From: Echinostoma caproni
Taxonomy: Eukaryota > Platyhelminthes > Trematoda > Plagiorchiida > Echinostomatidae
DNA: 64,000 bases
NCBI GenBank assembly: GCA_900618425.1
Contig: UZAN01040045.1
Location: 14,192-78,191 of the forward strand
Direction: 5' to 3'
How positions within the stretch are numbered: position 1 is the stretch's first letter; each line of letters opens with the position of its first letter. Shown here piece by piece: positions 25,729-38,149 of this stretch. The notes beneath the pieces are model-generated. The model had not been told where the DNA came from. It did not search any database and saw only the letters and a list, made by a program, of their open reading frames with translations. Made by a program: the position numbers and the translations under genes.

Positions 25729-25799
25729 TAAGAGGCACCAAGCACTCTTAACAATCGAAGGAACTAGTCCAAGCTTGCTACTCTAAAATCAGCTATCAT

Positions 25800-27434
25800 G
25801 TTATTCAGCTGTCATTAGTTTACTCGCCAAGAAAAGCACCCGCGCATGATGGCAGAGTATACGTGTAAAGATGACTGTCCTCTCATCGATTCGCTCCATT
25901 ATTTGCACTTTTCACGTACATTGGCAGATCTGGTTAGTTCATTGAGAAGCTATGGCATTTACAAAAACGCATGTGTGATAGGCATACATGAATCGTAGTT
26001 GATTCGCAGTTACACATACATGCCCATTATGATCCCGATTATTCGCGTATTCAAACAGAACTAGTACTAATATCAGCGAATACCCCGAGGAAAACAGTTT
26101 TATACGTACAGATCGACCTTTGCAAAGCACGTCGTTTATTTGCCGAGATTTTCAGACTGACAGTTAGTTATGCCTCTAATCTGAGTTCAAAGGATTCCGT
26201 TACCAATCATGATAGTGAATCGAAATTTTCCTAATGTAATAACCATCCGAGACAGAAACCAGTAATTCTCTCAATCTCGACCTGATCGCTCGTCCTTCAA
26301 GATTCCGTAACCGCATTCAACTGTTGTTCTTTATCATCCTACGTAATAGCCTGAATTATTTCAATTTACTCTATTAGGCCAAAAGGAAGATGGTCGTAAA
26401 TGAACTTCGTGAAAACCCATGTAGATGTGTCACTCCTTTAAATATTCCTGAGAATTATACTTTGCGACACTGTCTCCAGTTTCCAGTGAAAACGAATGAT
26501 CTTCTACCTAAGTGAAGGCGGCTGCACACGTCACTACTACAGTTCAATACAAGAAACCCCGTGTGACATGAACTACGTGGAAACGCTCCCCATCATCAAG
26601 CAAAACAGGATGCAATTTCTGAAGCAATAACCTTGAACACAATAATCCCCAACAACATATTGGAACCAAGTGAAAATCACTGTACGATTTTCTAGCCATC
26701 TGCCTTCCGGTTTGTTCTGTAGCGCACGCCAAATGCAATCAACAGAATTGTATCCATTTCTGAGATGGACTTTCAAAGTCACACTGCTCCGCCTCAGTTT
26801 CATCCTGTTTGCAGTCAAAGATTTTCATCTCACATACCGTCATTTATCCACCTCCTTCTGTGTTAGAGATGCGTCACAGAGGCCGCCCACACTGAAAAAA
26901 TAGACGATGAAACACCGAAGCAGTTGACTGAGTCACCTAGTAAAACACCCACACGTTAATCACGTCAAATAAGGATTGATTCAAACAATCGGAGCTATCT
27001 GTCTCAGACTTCATAAAAGTATCTTCATTAATAATTAGACCTCAGCGATGTGTCGCGGTCAATGCAGAATTTTCAGCTCACCCCAATTTCCGCCGTCGGT
27101 ATAAAATCTATTTTTACGATAGATGTGGAATAGATGAATCGACACGGAGAAAAACTCAAACAGTATAAGGTAGAAACAACGTTGGCTCAATCTAATTTAG
27201 ATCAAAGAATGCTGGATTTCACTAATATTTGCCTTTATTCTATTATCATAGTAAACACTATCCTTTGCCCTCAAACTTGCTGTTTAATCACTCATAGATT
27301 TCGAGATTCTCACGACTCTCAGAGCAACTCGAACTCAAAACCCGGAGTAAATCCATTTCAGGTTCAAATTATCATGTCTTAATTTTCTCGTTTTTCGAAT
27401 TACTTTTCGACGGTTTTATTAAGTGTGACATCAT
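25800..27434. other. No recognised gene; slightly GC-richer island at 26530-26830
   Basis: The island 26530-26830 is open in two minus-strand frames. One reads protein-like (VHLRNGYNSVDCIWRALQ) and the other begins DETEAEQCDFESPSQKW after an AG. Neither has a convincing donor. It may be an old repeat or an exon, and I could not decide. Confidence 0.25.
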
Positions 27435-27665
27435 GGTGGCGCAATGGTTTAGTCGCTGTCACTGGCGTGCTCTGGACCCTATGTTCCTAGTTTTGAACCC
27501 TGCCACCGCCACCAACCATTGGTGATAGGCAGCATTGCTGTCGTCTGATTCAATATCATGATTAACCTCGTGAGGCCTTATGTGGTTCGCCACTCCAAGT
27601 CCCGAGCAACAGGTTTTTGTGACTGTGCTGTTCGCCCCGTCTATTTTACGTAATAAAAAAATTGC
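27435..27665 (+). mobile_element. tRNA-derived SINE
   Basis: The first 80 nt (27435-27514) resemble a tRNA. GGTGGCG at the 5' end pairs perfectly with CGCCACC (27507-27513), followed by A. A box-A-like motif (TGGCGCAATGG) and a box-B-like motif (TTTTGAACCC) are present at tRNA-like spacing. The T stem is poorly paired, so this is a SINE head rather than a functional tRNA gene. About 140 bp of unrelated body follow, ending with an A-rich tail (TAATAAAAAAATT). Transcription by RNA polymerase III from the internal promoter would be expected for an intact copy. Confidence 0.7.
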
Positions 27666-28268
27666 TACTGGTGAGTTACAGAAAAAACCCAATACGTTTG
27701 GAATAGAACGCAGATTATCGTGTTTTCTTTCCTAACCGGCCAGATATTTACTATCAACATTCAGCCACTTCCGTGACATAGGTCTTTCATTTTGTGCACC
27801 CCTGGAATGATTTTCAAATTGAATCAGTCTCTCGGCATCAGTTTGCGGGAGTTCGATTTTGAATAGAAAATCAACAAAAGAGCAGTTTGTGATGGACAAA
27901 TAACTTATTATGAAAAGCAGGTACATTTAAGCCTGTTAGTAATTGATGAAATTGTTCGCTGAAAATTTGTGAGATTAGCAACAAATAACATCTTAAAATA
28001 TTCCCATTGATGAAAATTGACAAAGTAGAAAAGCAAAGAAATTTATTTTTGATACATCGCTTTAGGCATTTACATATATATTTCGACAAGTCGGTGGATT
28101 ATTACGAGGTCTAATCTGATGTTAAATGAATGTCTGCGTGCAAAACTTTTGGTGGACAACAACCTATGGGGCTGGGTAAACTTGTGTGAACTGGACACGA
28201 AATGAAAGGTGGTGGCTAAGAATGAATCAACTAGGTGTGAAAGTGTTGGCAAACGGTGGTAGATGAGC

Positions 28269-28279
28269 GGGGGGGGGGG
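28269..28279 (+). repeat. Homopolymer run of 11 G
   Basis: Eleven consecutive G. A second run of the same length lies at 63242-63252 inside a ryanodine receptor intron, and nine C lie at 58237-58245. Run lengths may be affected by sequencing error. Confidence 0.9.
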
Positions 28280-28894
28280 TAGTAAAAATTGCCGCATAGA
28301 GATATGAGCAATTATTCTAATGGTCAGAAGCGTTGCTTGCACAACCCCAGCTTCATAATCCGCAGTTGCATGATCTTCTTACGTAACCCTATGGTATGGT
28401 TCTTTGGTTCAGCGAAGAAACTTGCAAATTATGTTTCTGGGTTAATTCTGTGCCCACTGCCAACCAAATTTTGGAGGATTGAGCTGTTCAGGCAAGAACT
28501 CATCATTCTGAATCATATGTCAGAGGGTACACAAACTGAACCACCGCAAACGAAACCTCACTTGTTTCAGTTCTAGTGGATCCTTTTGGGTTAAACGGGA
28601 ATAAAAATTAAAATGAGCTTTGCCAAAAATATCGCCCCTTTAAACAGATTCCCTGAATGCCAATTACTTTGAATGTTTACTTGTGTACGGAGATAAAAAT
28701 TCAATGGGATTTTGGATTCTTTGGTTATTTGTTATGGTGATGAAATTTTCCATGAAAAAATCGAAGGACATGTGAACATAATTGTGAATGGAAATAGTTT
28801 GAGGCTAAATAACCATTTATGAATGCTAGTTGGTGGAGTAGTCCAAGTAGGCACTGACTATCAATCACGAATCACGAGCGCAACTGCAACACTG

Positions 28895-29055
28895 AATTGC
28901 ACTAGCACTTGCTCACTGGACTCTCCCGTCACCGTTTGGCGTGTGATTCATTGTCCAGAAACTGAAACGCGTAGGCGCATGGCTGGCGGGAGAGTTGACT
29001 CATCACGGTTCGATCCTCCGTTTTGCCGACGGATTCGCACTGCTGACGAAACCTG
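28895..29055 (+). repeat. Possible tRNA-like or retro-repeat fragment
   Basis: A GC-richer segment in AT-rich surroundings. It contains a box-B-like motif (GGTTCGATCCTCC, near 29010) about 37 nt after a box-A-like stretch (TAGGCGCATGGC). It is open on the plus strand (RRRMAGGRVDSSRFDPPFCR). I suspect a SINE or LINE tail, but borders and family are unclear. Confidence 0.3.
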
Positions 29056-29260
29056 ACAACATCAAAACAGATGCTCAATACTAACCTAGATTTGCAGTTC
29101 ACATTTTATTCGTTGTGTGTGCAAAGTAGGTTCTCAGGTGATCGAACTTCACATACACTATCTAATTGGTTCTTCGGTGTCAAATTAAAGGAGTCGATGG
29201 AACTCTGCTTTATCAAGGAGCGTTTGCCGATGAATGGAATTGGACTTTAGTTCATTGCAG

Positions 29261-29384
29261 ACCAACGTGCAGACGAAGCCATTACTATCATTTCTGAGAT
29301 TCAAAGTACTCTATACTTCCTAGATTACAAAGCAGATCTTGGTTCAAAAGGTTTGACTTTTTGTTTGAACTTACTCGATCCATC
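29261..29384 (+). CDS. Candidate internal exon, helical segment, unassigned
   Basis: An acceptor (TTTAGTTCATTGCAG) precedes 124 bp with one long open frame; one other frame checked has a stop. A strong donor follows (GTGAGT at 29385). The exon enters in phase 1: joined to the last base of 24952-25084 it completes a TAC codon. It leaves in phase 2. The translation reads QRADEAITIISEIQSTLYFL then DYKADLGSKGLTFCLNLLDP, an amphipathic helix followed by a short turn, which could belong to a spectrin-like or other helical repeat. That is inference only. No further plus-strand exon was found with certainty downstream, where transposons dominate. Confidence 0.45.
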
Positions 29385-30099
29385 GTGAGTATAGAGCCTA
29401 CACATGGTTTACGAACTATCGAACATCGTCGTTTACTAATATTTAAGAAATCCTCACATTTTCGATAAATTTTAAAGTTCAGTTGATATTCGCTTGGATT
29501 TCAAAGGCATTATGCTACGAAATTATTTATTTTTAAAACTGGTTACAGATCACTTTCCGACCATACTCCGTGAACATAATATTTTGTTTGTTTTCACCAT
29601 TGTCTGTAAAAGACAGCTCACAATTCAGTGTTTACTTGAAGTGACTGGTGAGGTTCTATTAGGCTGGAATGATGTACGAGCAACAGGTTAAACCAGATAA
29701 TTCTGCTAATTATATGGCAAACGTAAAATGTGTGAACACAAACGATATAACGGCCCTCATGTCACTACCAACCGGGATCAGTTGTCTGGATCCTTTTTTC
29801 TCTACCTTTCTCTGTTTTCTTTGCTTTAACTCAGAGGTGACCACAAGCAAACCCCTTTTGTATGGAAGTATTTTGCATTTCAGGCAGTGAACCTCACATA
29901 CTCAGCACCGCTATATGCAGAAAATTGCAGACATCTTCATTATGTATGTGCGCGCTTATTTAGAGTAAAAAGGGGTGAAAATATAAATTCATTCATGTGA
30001 TTACTTCCCCGCTGCGAGACGGTCAGTCACCCTGAATCAAGATTGTATCAAGCAATAGCTTGATCAAGAATTCGCTTACAAGTACAAATTATGTCAGGT

Positions 30100-32960
30100 T
30101 GGTTCTCGAAAAAAGGGAGTAAAATGGTCTCAGAGACTTTCACAATCCGTTCAGGAAAGTCCATAAAACATGTGGATAAATTTTATCCTGTCACAAATTC
30201 AATTTTGGGGACCCTGAGGCTGCGGCTTCTGGTCTTGCTGGCGTTGGTGTGGTTTTCAGTGAAAGGGCTTAAACCGCGCTCCTGGATTGAATCCCATTTG
30301 ACAGTAGGTTATGCGCAGTGAGACTTACAGGCTCGTGCAAAGTAAATAATCGTCGCTCCGAAAGACAACTGGTTTGTCATCTCAGCGTATGCACCTACGA
30401 AATGTAGCCCAGATATAGTCAAGTATACTTTCTACCAGAAGCTACACGACCTCTTGCGTAAGGCAAATCGGGCTGATATCGTGATTTTAGCAGGAGATAT
30501 GAATGCTAGAGTAGGCCGACTGACTTCGAGTGAGGTGTATCTGGGTGGTCCATTCGGACTAGATTCCTGTGTCTCAGAAAACGGGGAACGGCTGCTGGCT
30601 CTATTTTCCGATCACCGCTTATTCCTCGCCAGTACGAAATTCAGACGCTGCAACTGCCGTTACGTCACTGGGCGTCCACCTCCCCCCTCGAGTCAACGAC
30701 AAACGCAGAGAGATCACATAGCTATAAGCTACAAATGGCTGGGTTGCATTCAAGACTGCTGATCGTACTGGAGCACTACCCTCGAATCCGATCACGCGTT
30801 AGCTTGCACCAAGCTGTCCATGTGCCGCGGTGGGCGTCCTTAAAGTACGACACAGCGGCGGTTAGACTGCGATAAGTTGTCTCAACCAGCATGCTTATCC
30901 ATCTTTCAAAAACGCGCTAGCTGAAAAGCTAGAACCAACCCCACCTGAGCACTGGTCGCTTATCAAGAATGCTGTGCATTCTGCTGGCTAGTTAGTTGTG
31001 GTCTGACACGCCGTGTCGTGACACCCTGGAGTTCCGCTGAGTCTCTGCGCCTTCTTGACGCACGTCGGTCACTTCCGACCGGCAGCGAGCATAAAGTAAC
31101 ACGGCTTGTAATGAGACGTGAACTTAACGTAAGTCGACGCAGAGATTGCGAGATCTGATGGTCTCAACGCGCATCAGAGATGGAACGTGCTGCCGCCATG
31201 GGTAATTCCCGTAGGCTGTTCCATCTCATCCGAGTCACCGGTAGGAAAGCCTTGGGTGTGAGCGAGACGATCTATGAAGCTGACGGCTCGCTTACTCACA
31301 CTCAACAGCGATGTCTTGAACGCTGGACGGAGCACTCCAAACCACAATTTAGCTGGTCATCCGCGCAAGCTTCTCACACAGCTATTCCGGCACAGGTCCC
31401 ATGGTCTGCTTCAATAGACCGACCTTCTGAGGTGGAAATTCGTAAGGAGATCCAAGCCTTAGGACGTCACAAAGAACCAAACTCCGATGGCCTTCCCCCA
31501 GCTCTACTTAAAGATGGTAGAATAAAGCTTGTTTCTGTTCTCTAAAGTTTGGAATACTGAGAAGGTTCCCTCCTTGTGGAAAGGGTCGATTGTCATCCCC
31601 ATCTTTAAAAATGGTCCGCGCAATGACTGTGCCAATCATAGCAGTATAAGCCTGATCCCAATAGCGTCAAAGCTGTTAGTGTTCGTCAGTCTTCGTAGAT
31701 TGTATAAAACGCGCGTGAACATGCCCGTGAGGAACAGGTTGGGTTTCGTGCGGGTTGGGGATGCATCGATCAAATCTTCAACTTCCGACTGTTGCTTGAG
31801 CACCGTCATGCTTACCGTAGACCAACGATCATTGTGTTCTTAGATGTTCACGCGGCTTTCGATTCTGTTGATAGGATCGCACTATGGAGGTGTTTGCTGA
31901 TGATTGGAGTACCAGAGAATTATTTGTCGATCCTCAAACAGTTGTATCGCCATACCTCAGGTGGGATTAGGGCTTATGGCCAGCTTTCACCACCCTTCGC
32001 CGTCTTCAGTGGAATTCGACAAGGCTGCCCTATATCCCCTTTCCCTTTCAACTTCGCCATGGAGGATGTTCTGCAGGATGCTTTGTCCGATCTAACAAAC
32101 AGGGGAGTCGAACTCCTCCCAGGGAACAGAGTTCTTGACTTGGAATATGCCGATGATAGCGTCTTGTTGGGCGATAATGAACAGGCAGTCCAACAAGCTT
32201 TACACTACCAGGTATGGTATGTGCATTGCATCATCAAACTGCAAATTGCTGGTTCAAGACTGGCAGGAGCCTGTGCCTGCACTCACCCTTTGTGGCGATC
32301 ACCTGGAAATGGTCGAGAGCTTTAAGTACCTCGGGAGCTTAATCACAGCTGGAGGTGGGGTTGGGGAAGAGATCATATTATGAATAGCGAAAGCTAGAAC
32401 AGCTTTCGCCAACCTGTGACATCTGTGGCGCCACCATGACATCTTACTGTTACTTAAGGGAAGGGTGTACAACGCCGCGGTCCGTAGTATTCTGCTTTAC
32501 AGATGCGATACCTGACCTCTCCGAGCGAAGGATGTTAATGGACTTTCCGTATTTGACGACCGATGCCTTAGAAGCATTGCTCGTGTTTGGTGAGAACATC
32601 GGGTGAGCAATGACGAAATTCGTCGTCGTGTGCTGGGTACTGATAGTCGTTCTTTAACGGAAGAAATCATTATACACCGCCTTCAATGGCTCGGTCACAT
32701 TTTGCGTATACCTGCCCACCGACTACCTCGCGGTGTTCTCTTTGCACTTGTTGGGCAAGGTTGAAAGAATCATCGTGGCGGTCAGACCATGACGTGGCGT
32801 AGAGGCATAAAGAAGCTGGCTTCAGCATTGGCTTCGGTTAGTGCAGCTTACTTTCAGGGAGGGAGGATTGCCGATGGTTAAAGACGTTGGGAGATATGGC
32901 TCAGAATAAATGTCAGTGGAACGATTGCTGTGCGGTTTGTTTGGCGGGACCCCGTTCCAC
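30100..32960 (+). mobile_element. RTE-type LINE, decayed copy 1 (endonuclease plus reverse transcriptase)
   Basis: A nearly full set of LINE domains is visible in order, across several frames. The APE endonuclease shows AGVGVVFSERA, GDMNARVG (about 30493-30516), FGLDSCVSENGERLLALFSD, then RDHIAISYKW and SDHALACTK. The linker and start of the reverse transcriptase show PNSDGLPPALLK, SLWKGSIVIPIFKN and SISLIPIASKLL. The palm shows TIIVFLDVHAAFDSVDR, SGIRQGCPISPF and LEYADDSVLLGD (YADD at 32146-32157). The C-terminal part shows SPGNGRE and then GDMAQNKCQWND near 32890-32935. Frameshifts and stops break the frame in at least six places. It was once autonomous: the endonuclease nicks the target and the reverse transcriptase copies the RNA there. 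The clade call (RTE, as in other flatworm LINEs) is from memory of the motifs. The 5' end is uncertain. Confidence 0.88.
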
Positions 32961-33313
32961 ACAACGGAAAAAAATTCTTCAAAAAGCGTACGGTAAAACT
33001 ACAAAAACTTCCTTTATTTATACATTTGTTCTCTGCGTTCCCTGTTTTCTCCAATTTCATCTAATCTTTCTGTACTCCTCCATAACTTCATTATCATTAT
33101 TTTTCATTGGCACCATGCTAGTTCTCAAGCCGGTGTAAAAACTGTATTCTATTGACCTTTGGATGGGTGTGATCACTACATTAGCTAATTGACCAATGTA
33201 GCCTAACCAATCAGTCCTATTGGATATGCTCCAGTTTTGACAAAGACCAGCGGGAAAATGTATGCTTCATTTCAAATGTCAGTTTTCCCTAGACTGTCGC
33301 TATTGTGATAAAC

Positions 33314-33340
33314 CATATATATATATATGTGTGTGTGTGT
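33314..33340. repeat. (AT)n(GT)n microsatellite
   Basis: Alternating TA followed by alternating GT, directly between two retroelements. Confidence 0.95.
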
Positions 33341-33719
33341 TCAAGATCAATCTTTACGGATACGGCGACAAAATAATAATGAGTTAAACAAGAAATACAG
33401 AAACAGAAAAGGGAGAAAACAAAAATAGTCAACTTTGGGGATGGCAACATTTCTGCTTGCATACTGCTCGCAAATTAGATGCATAATGTAGCAGAATAAT
33501 CGTGGAAAACGCAATCACGGATTGATAAACATTGAGGCTTTAGGATTTAGAATGCATTTAAGTTAAAATTTATACACCAGTGATTACATTTCTTAATGAA
33601 GAATAGTTTGATCACTTGGTACGAGAAATTATTGTCACCATGGCATGCATCGCTGGTGTCTGGTGGGTTGCTCTCGGGCAAAGTTTCGTCAATAAAATGG
33701 CATTTTGCTCTATTTTTCA

Positions 33720-35560
33720 ATCAAAATTCACTCTCCTGTGAGAAAAACCATGACGTCTTTAAAATGCGGTGCATCGGAAACAATGCAAAAGCTTTGGAGT
33801 CAATTTACTCCAGGAAAGTTGATTGCACCCAGATATTAAAGACAGTCATTGGAATTGACGGTCTCAATGTTTGCAGGAACCACCTGATATTGAAATTTGG
33901 TAACAACGGTGAAGGAGTAGTCACCTCTGTTAACCGAAGTTGGTGTAACAATACTCAGGTAATGTTTAGATTCCCAACCAACAAAATTTAACAAACTTCC
34001 ATTTGCTGCAAGTGCCGAGCGATTTCATTTTATTTATATTGATACGCCAGCGTCTGATGTAACACTATATCACCGTTTGTTGATACCACAGCAACACAAT
34101 CGATCACTTGTTCATTACCGTTGGTGGCTTTATTCACTTTTACTTACTTCCTAACTATCCTAGGTTCGGTTAAGTCTGTAAATTTCCCCACCCTAATTAA
34201 TAACGACTTCTATCGTATGTATGTGAGTAGTCATAAGTTGTTCCATATTCCAAATAATCTCCGATTAGCCCCTCTGATCACTAGAATTTTGCATTACTCT
34301 AATTTATACTGTAAAACGAACCATTACTTTCATTCTCGACCCACCTCTCATACTCTTGGGAAAAGAACGTTTTCCCCTGAGAACTTGGCTAAACTCAAGG
34401 ACTTAACTTCTTCCACTGGCTTTTCTTTGTTTTCCTGTGATCAGCTCTCTTTGTTTTGCCAACATCCTAATGACTATTGCAATTTCTGCTCTGACCAATG
34501 TCACTCTATTTAACTTATACGTATGCAAGCGATAGATCCTCCCCAGCTAATAAACGACTCCATCATACTAAAGATAACGGTAAATGCAACAGCGTAAACC
34601 AATCATCTGTTCTTATTAGAGTTGAAATAAGACAACTGAACGGAATATAAATTGAGACCGTTTTGAGTAATAGAATCTTTAGGAAACTCCGCGGCTCACG
34701 ATTATTTTCTTATACCAACATGAATCACCCATTCGCTACCGTAACCACCTCACACTCGGCCCCACCTCCTTTTCTGACCCATAATGCAACTAACCCTGTT
34801 TCCTCGGACGAGATTCGCTAAGTCTTTAGGATAATCAAAGTATTTAAAGCTCATAGTCGTGATCCACGAAGACCCTATATTTTAAATGTATGTGCCGATC
34901 AGCTTGCAAAACGTGTTCCTAAATTGCTCGGCACATGTTTACCATCCGAATTGATCGGCAATATTTGAAGGCCAACCCTGCTTAGACCAATCCGCAAGAC
35001 GAATCGGTAAAGCATCGTATTTGAAAGCTTTTGAAAATGTTTTGCTGCACCGCCTTATACCCCTGTGTAACTCCCATTATTCTTTAAATTTAGCCTATGA
35101 ATCCCATCTGTCCACATTAGACGCTGTTGCCCATGTTCACTTTATTGCATCCGTCTTAAAAAGGATGCAGCTACCGTTCGTTTTATTTTCGTGATTCAGT
35201 CTACGCCATTGGCTCTCTCGACTGAGGAATATTTATTGACCGTCCGACACTCGATTATTGGAATGTTTCAATCGACCGCTTCTCCTGTGGAACTCAGCTT
35301 AATTTCATGACGGCATCTTCTTTGGTGGACATCGATTCTGGTGTTTTTCAGTATGTCATTTTGTTCTTTCTTTTTATCTATCTACACGCAGAATCTCCTC
35401 ATTCATCATAACTTTATTATCTACACGTGTGCTGATGGTATAGTGAGGGGTTGCCCATTCTCTGCGCCGGACAATCCCCTTCAAGTCCGTCCTGATGAAC
35501 TTCAAAATTGTTCTGTGCATAGGGAATTTCATGACTTGACGTGACTTGACTCGACTAACT
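33720..35560 (+). mobile_element. Non-LTR retrotransposon (CR1-like), decayed
   Basis: The 5' part encodes an endonuclease start (HDVFKMRCIGNNAKALES, then VIGIDGLNVCRNHLI, EGVVTSVNRSWCNNTQVMF). The middle (34121-34513) is open and ends in NDYCNFCSDQCHS. The reverse transcriptase follows in broken frames: LKAFENVLLHRLIPLCNSHY, LSTLDAVAHVHF, and near the end FLSIYTQNLLIHHNFIIYTC followed by ADGIVRGCPFSAPDNPLQV. The catalytic YADD is therefore read as CADG. Several stops and frameshifts are present. A second copy of its 5' part lies at 51870-52145, and about 50 bp of its middle recur near 54300-54350. It cannot be active. Confidence 0.72.
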
Positions 35561-36175
35561 ATAGACTTTGTAGATCAGACATATTGTCCCCAAGTCTTAA
35601 CACTGCATCTCATTCCGGTCAGATTGAACTGATGTTATCACCATTAACGGTTTGACTTTTGATTAGTGATTGATAAAGTAGTGCCGTTATTGTCCATTTA
35701 TGACTGAGTATTCTTCAGTCATCACGTTCACACAATCTTCAAAGTATACAGTAAATCAAAGGCTCAACAGAAGCCCAATTCGAGGTCTCAGGGGATTTGC
35801 ACAGTGAATGGATCGATGTATATGCTCCATCAGTTAAAGTGAACCTTAAGCATGATTTCCTCTTAGTTTATTGTTTGCTGAATGAATCCGAGCTTCTGTA
35901 ATTGAATCAAAAAATTGGTCAGTCACGAATATCTTGTTTTGGCAAAATGTCTCAGCAAATTACTGCAACCAGTTTGAATGGCCAGATATGGCTTACAATT
36001 TACATATTTATGTATACATTATATCTATATAATCGTATAATCATTATCAACATTCGTTTGGCTTCCGTAGAATGCATGTTGCATAAGTCAAAGTTGGCAT
36101 TGTAATAGCCAGATATTTTGAATCTGTATAGACCTCCGTGGTTGAGCAGTTATTTCTCTCCTGTGATAGTTAGAA

Positions 36176-36177
36176 AC

Positions 36178-36236
<59 letters not shown>

Positions 36237-36358
36237 TTATAGCATAGATAGACAGAAATATGCATAGATATATAGATAGATAAACAATCGATGGACCATA
36301 GATAAATAGACAGATAGGTAGATCGACAGATAGATAGATAGATAGATAGATAGATACG

Positions 36359-36410
<52 letters not shown>

Positions 36411-36412
36411 TT
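36176..36412. repeat. GATA tetranucleotide microsatellite, interrupted
   Basis: Long runs of GATA (TATC on the other strand) at 36178-36235 and 36325-36412, with a degenerate middle (36236-36324) still rich in GATA-like units. The minus strand is open through it only because the repeat lacks stops (Ser-Ile-Tyr-Leu units). It directly adjoins the hairpin element at 36424. Confidence 0.97.
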
Positions 36413-36423
36413 TAGCTTTTTAC

Positions 36424-36602
36424 TCACAATTACTTGTGAGTAGTGATGTGGGACAATTGGTTTTTATTGATTTGAGCTGACTATCCTTCGGACTTCACCT
36501 TCATGCACAATCATTAGTTACGAGTATATGGTTGAATCGATGAACTGAGTATTGTGCGTGAGGGTGAAGTCCGAAGGATAGGCAGCTCAAATCAATAAGA
36601 TA
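36424..36602. mobile_element. Hairpin (foldback) element, family member 1
   Basis: Two inverted arms of about 48 bp (left about 36466-36513, right about 36551-36598) share roughly 44 identical positions, including TCCTTCGGACTTCACC. They are separated by about 38 bp. The left side starts with a small perfect palindrome (ACTCACAATTACTTGTGAGT, 36424-36443). The same terminal sequences occur in the larger element at 43460-44070. There is no coding capacity, so this is a MITE-like or foldback element needing enzymes from elsewhere. Confidence 0.75.
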
Positions 36603-38149
36603 AATAAATGAAAAGATACGAGGATAGAGAGGGAAAAATAGATTCAGAAGATTGATTGCTATTATTCGACCACTTTGGTGCTATTAGTTCTGGATTTCGT
36701 ACACAATCTCATCAGATAAGTTAGACCGCTTGAAGAAAAATGTGGAAATATCAAAATCAAAGCAGTGCACTTCTTAACTACTCGCTGAGAGCAGCACTTT
36801 CGACTTCAAAACCTAGCCACCGTCTTGTGCACGCTAATTTATAATTTCATTATTTGAACATGTTTAATTTCCCATCCCGACCAGAAGTGGATAAGCTATT
36901 TTATATCAGTGTTAATAAGATCTATGAAAGACGAAAACGAAACGTACTGCTGTAGCAAAGGTTACCACTGAATCAAGAGAGAAGTTTGTCTACTCGAAGA
37001 ACCCCGTATAACACACTGAAGCTCCAATTTGAGAGACTAGATTGTGATCACATGATGAATTTATTCAGTCAGTTTGTGTAAATGGCTTTCTTCTTTTTAC
37101 TCATATACACCATGCTCTCGCTGAAAAAGTTCTCATAATCGATTGAACTAGTTCATAGCTTCCTATATTACTTCCATCTCTGCTGGGGCCGCAGCATGAT
37201 GCCTGTGAGGCCCACACACATGTTCAGACAATAATTTTCTAAACATTTTTAAAGACAACCAGTCAGATTTTCACAGCGTATTACGTGATAGAAAAAAATT
37301 ACTTGAATGAATATATTGTCTCTATTTGTTTTTCGTTTGAGATTTCGATGAATACCTTCAGCTCCGTATTTTCACCATTACCAGGTGTATTGTTAGCAAG
37401 GTTTCGCATGTATGTTGAATAATGATGAAGTAGTTGTAGAACATGTCATTTTATGAAGCTGAAACACTTCTATCTGGTTACATATCGACAGTGCCATAAG
37501 TTGTTTAATCCACTGCAAACGAAACACCCAACGTTTGCGTAACCGCAACGTTTGAGCTCAGAAACTGTAACACGGATGTGTGATGTGAAAGTCAACTTAC
37601 CCAATTTTGAAAAGAAGAAAGACCGGTTAGATTACATCAACGAAACGGGAAATAACACTCAGTGTTTCTAAAGTCTCTTGAGCTAAATAGACAAATTCAG
37701 GGTCACACAAAATGTTTAATTTCAAGTCAGTTCTGTTTTGTATTGCATTTATCTGTCAGTACCATTGAATGTAAGCCATCAACTAATAGACAGTCATTAT
37801 TTTTATATCCTGCCTGAGCCAAGAAACATACAAATCCTCGACTGTCAGGAGACGACGAAAATAGCTACACAACTAAGAAAGGTGTCCATTTGACACTGCA
37901 TTATTATTCACATTTTTCTCAACTAACATAGTGTTAACTGGTGTTTCAAAGATTGTTTATAAATATCAAAGGGAAACGTTCAGTTTCACTTCAGTTTTTG
38001 CAACCACTAAGCATGCCTTTTCATGTGCCTGTTTGGGTAGTTGTCGTTCGGATAAAAGAGCTGAAAAACGATTGGAGTGCTGAGAGCACAGTCAAAGACA
38101 AGATAGGAATTCATAGGAATTCATATAGACGGAGGTTGGAAGAATATTG
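36603..38149. other. No recognised gene
   Basis: AT-rich sequence. A short direct repeat (GGAATTCATA twice) lies at about 38105-38125. An open frame at 37941-38150 has no motif. Confidence 0.3.

Noticed and set aside
27435..27514. Functional tRNA gene
   Set aside because: The acceptor stem is perfect but the T stem does not pair and a SINE body with A-rich tail follows.
36178..36235. CRISPR-like array
   Set aside because: It is a plain tetranucleotide microsatellite without spacers; the DNA is animal.
36170..36427. 85-codon Ser-Ile-Tyr-Leu repeat protein
   Set aside because: Product of the GATA microsatellite, which has no stop in that frame.
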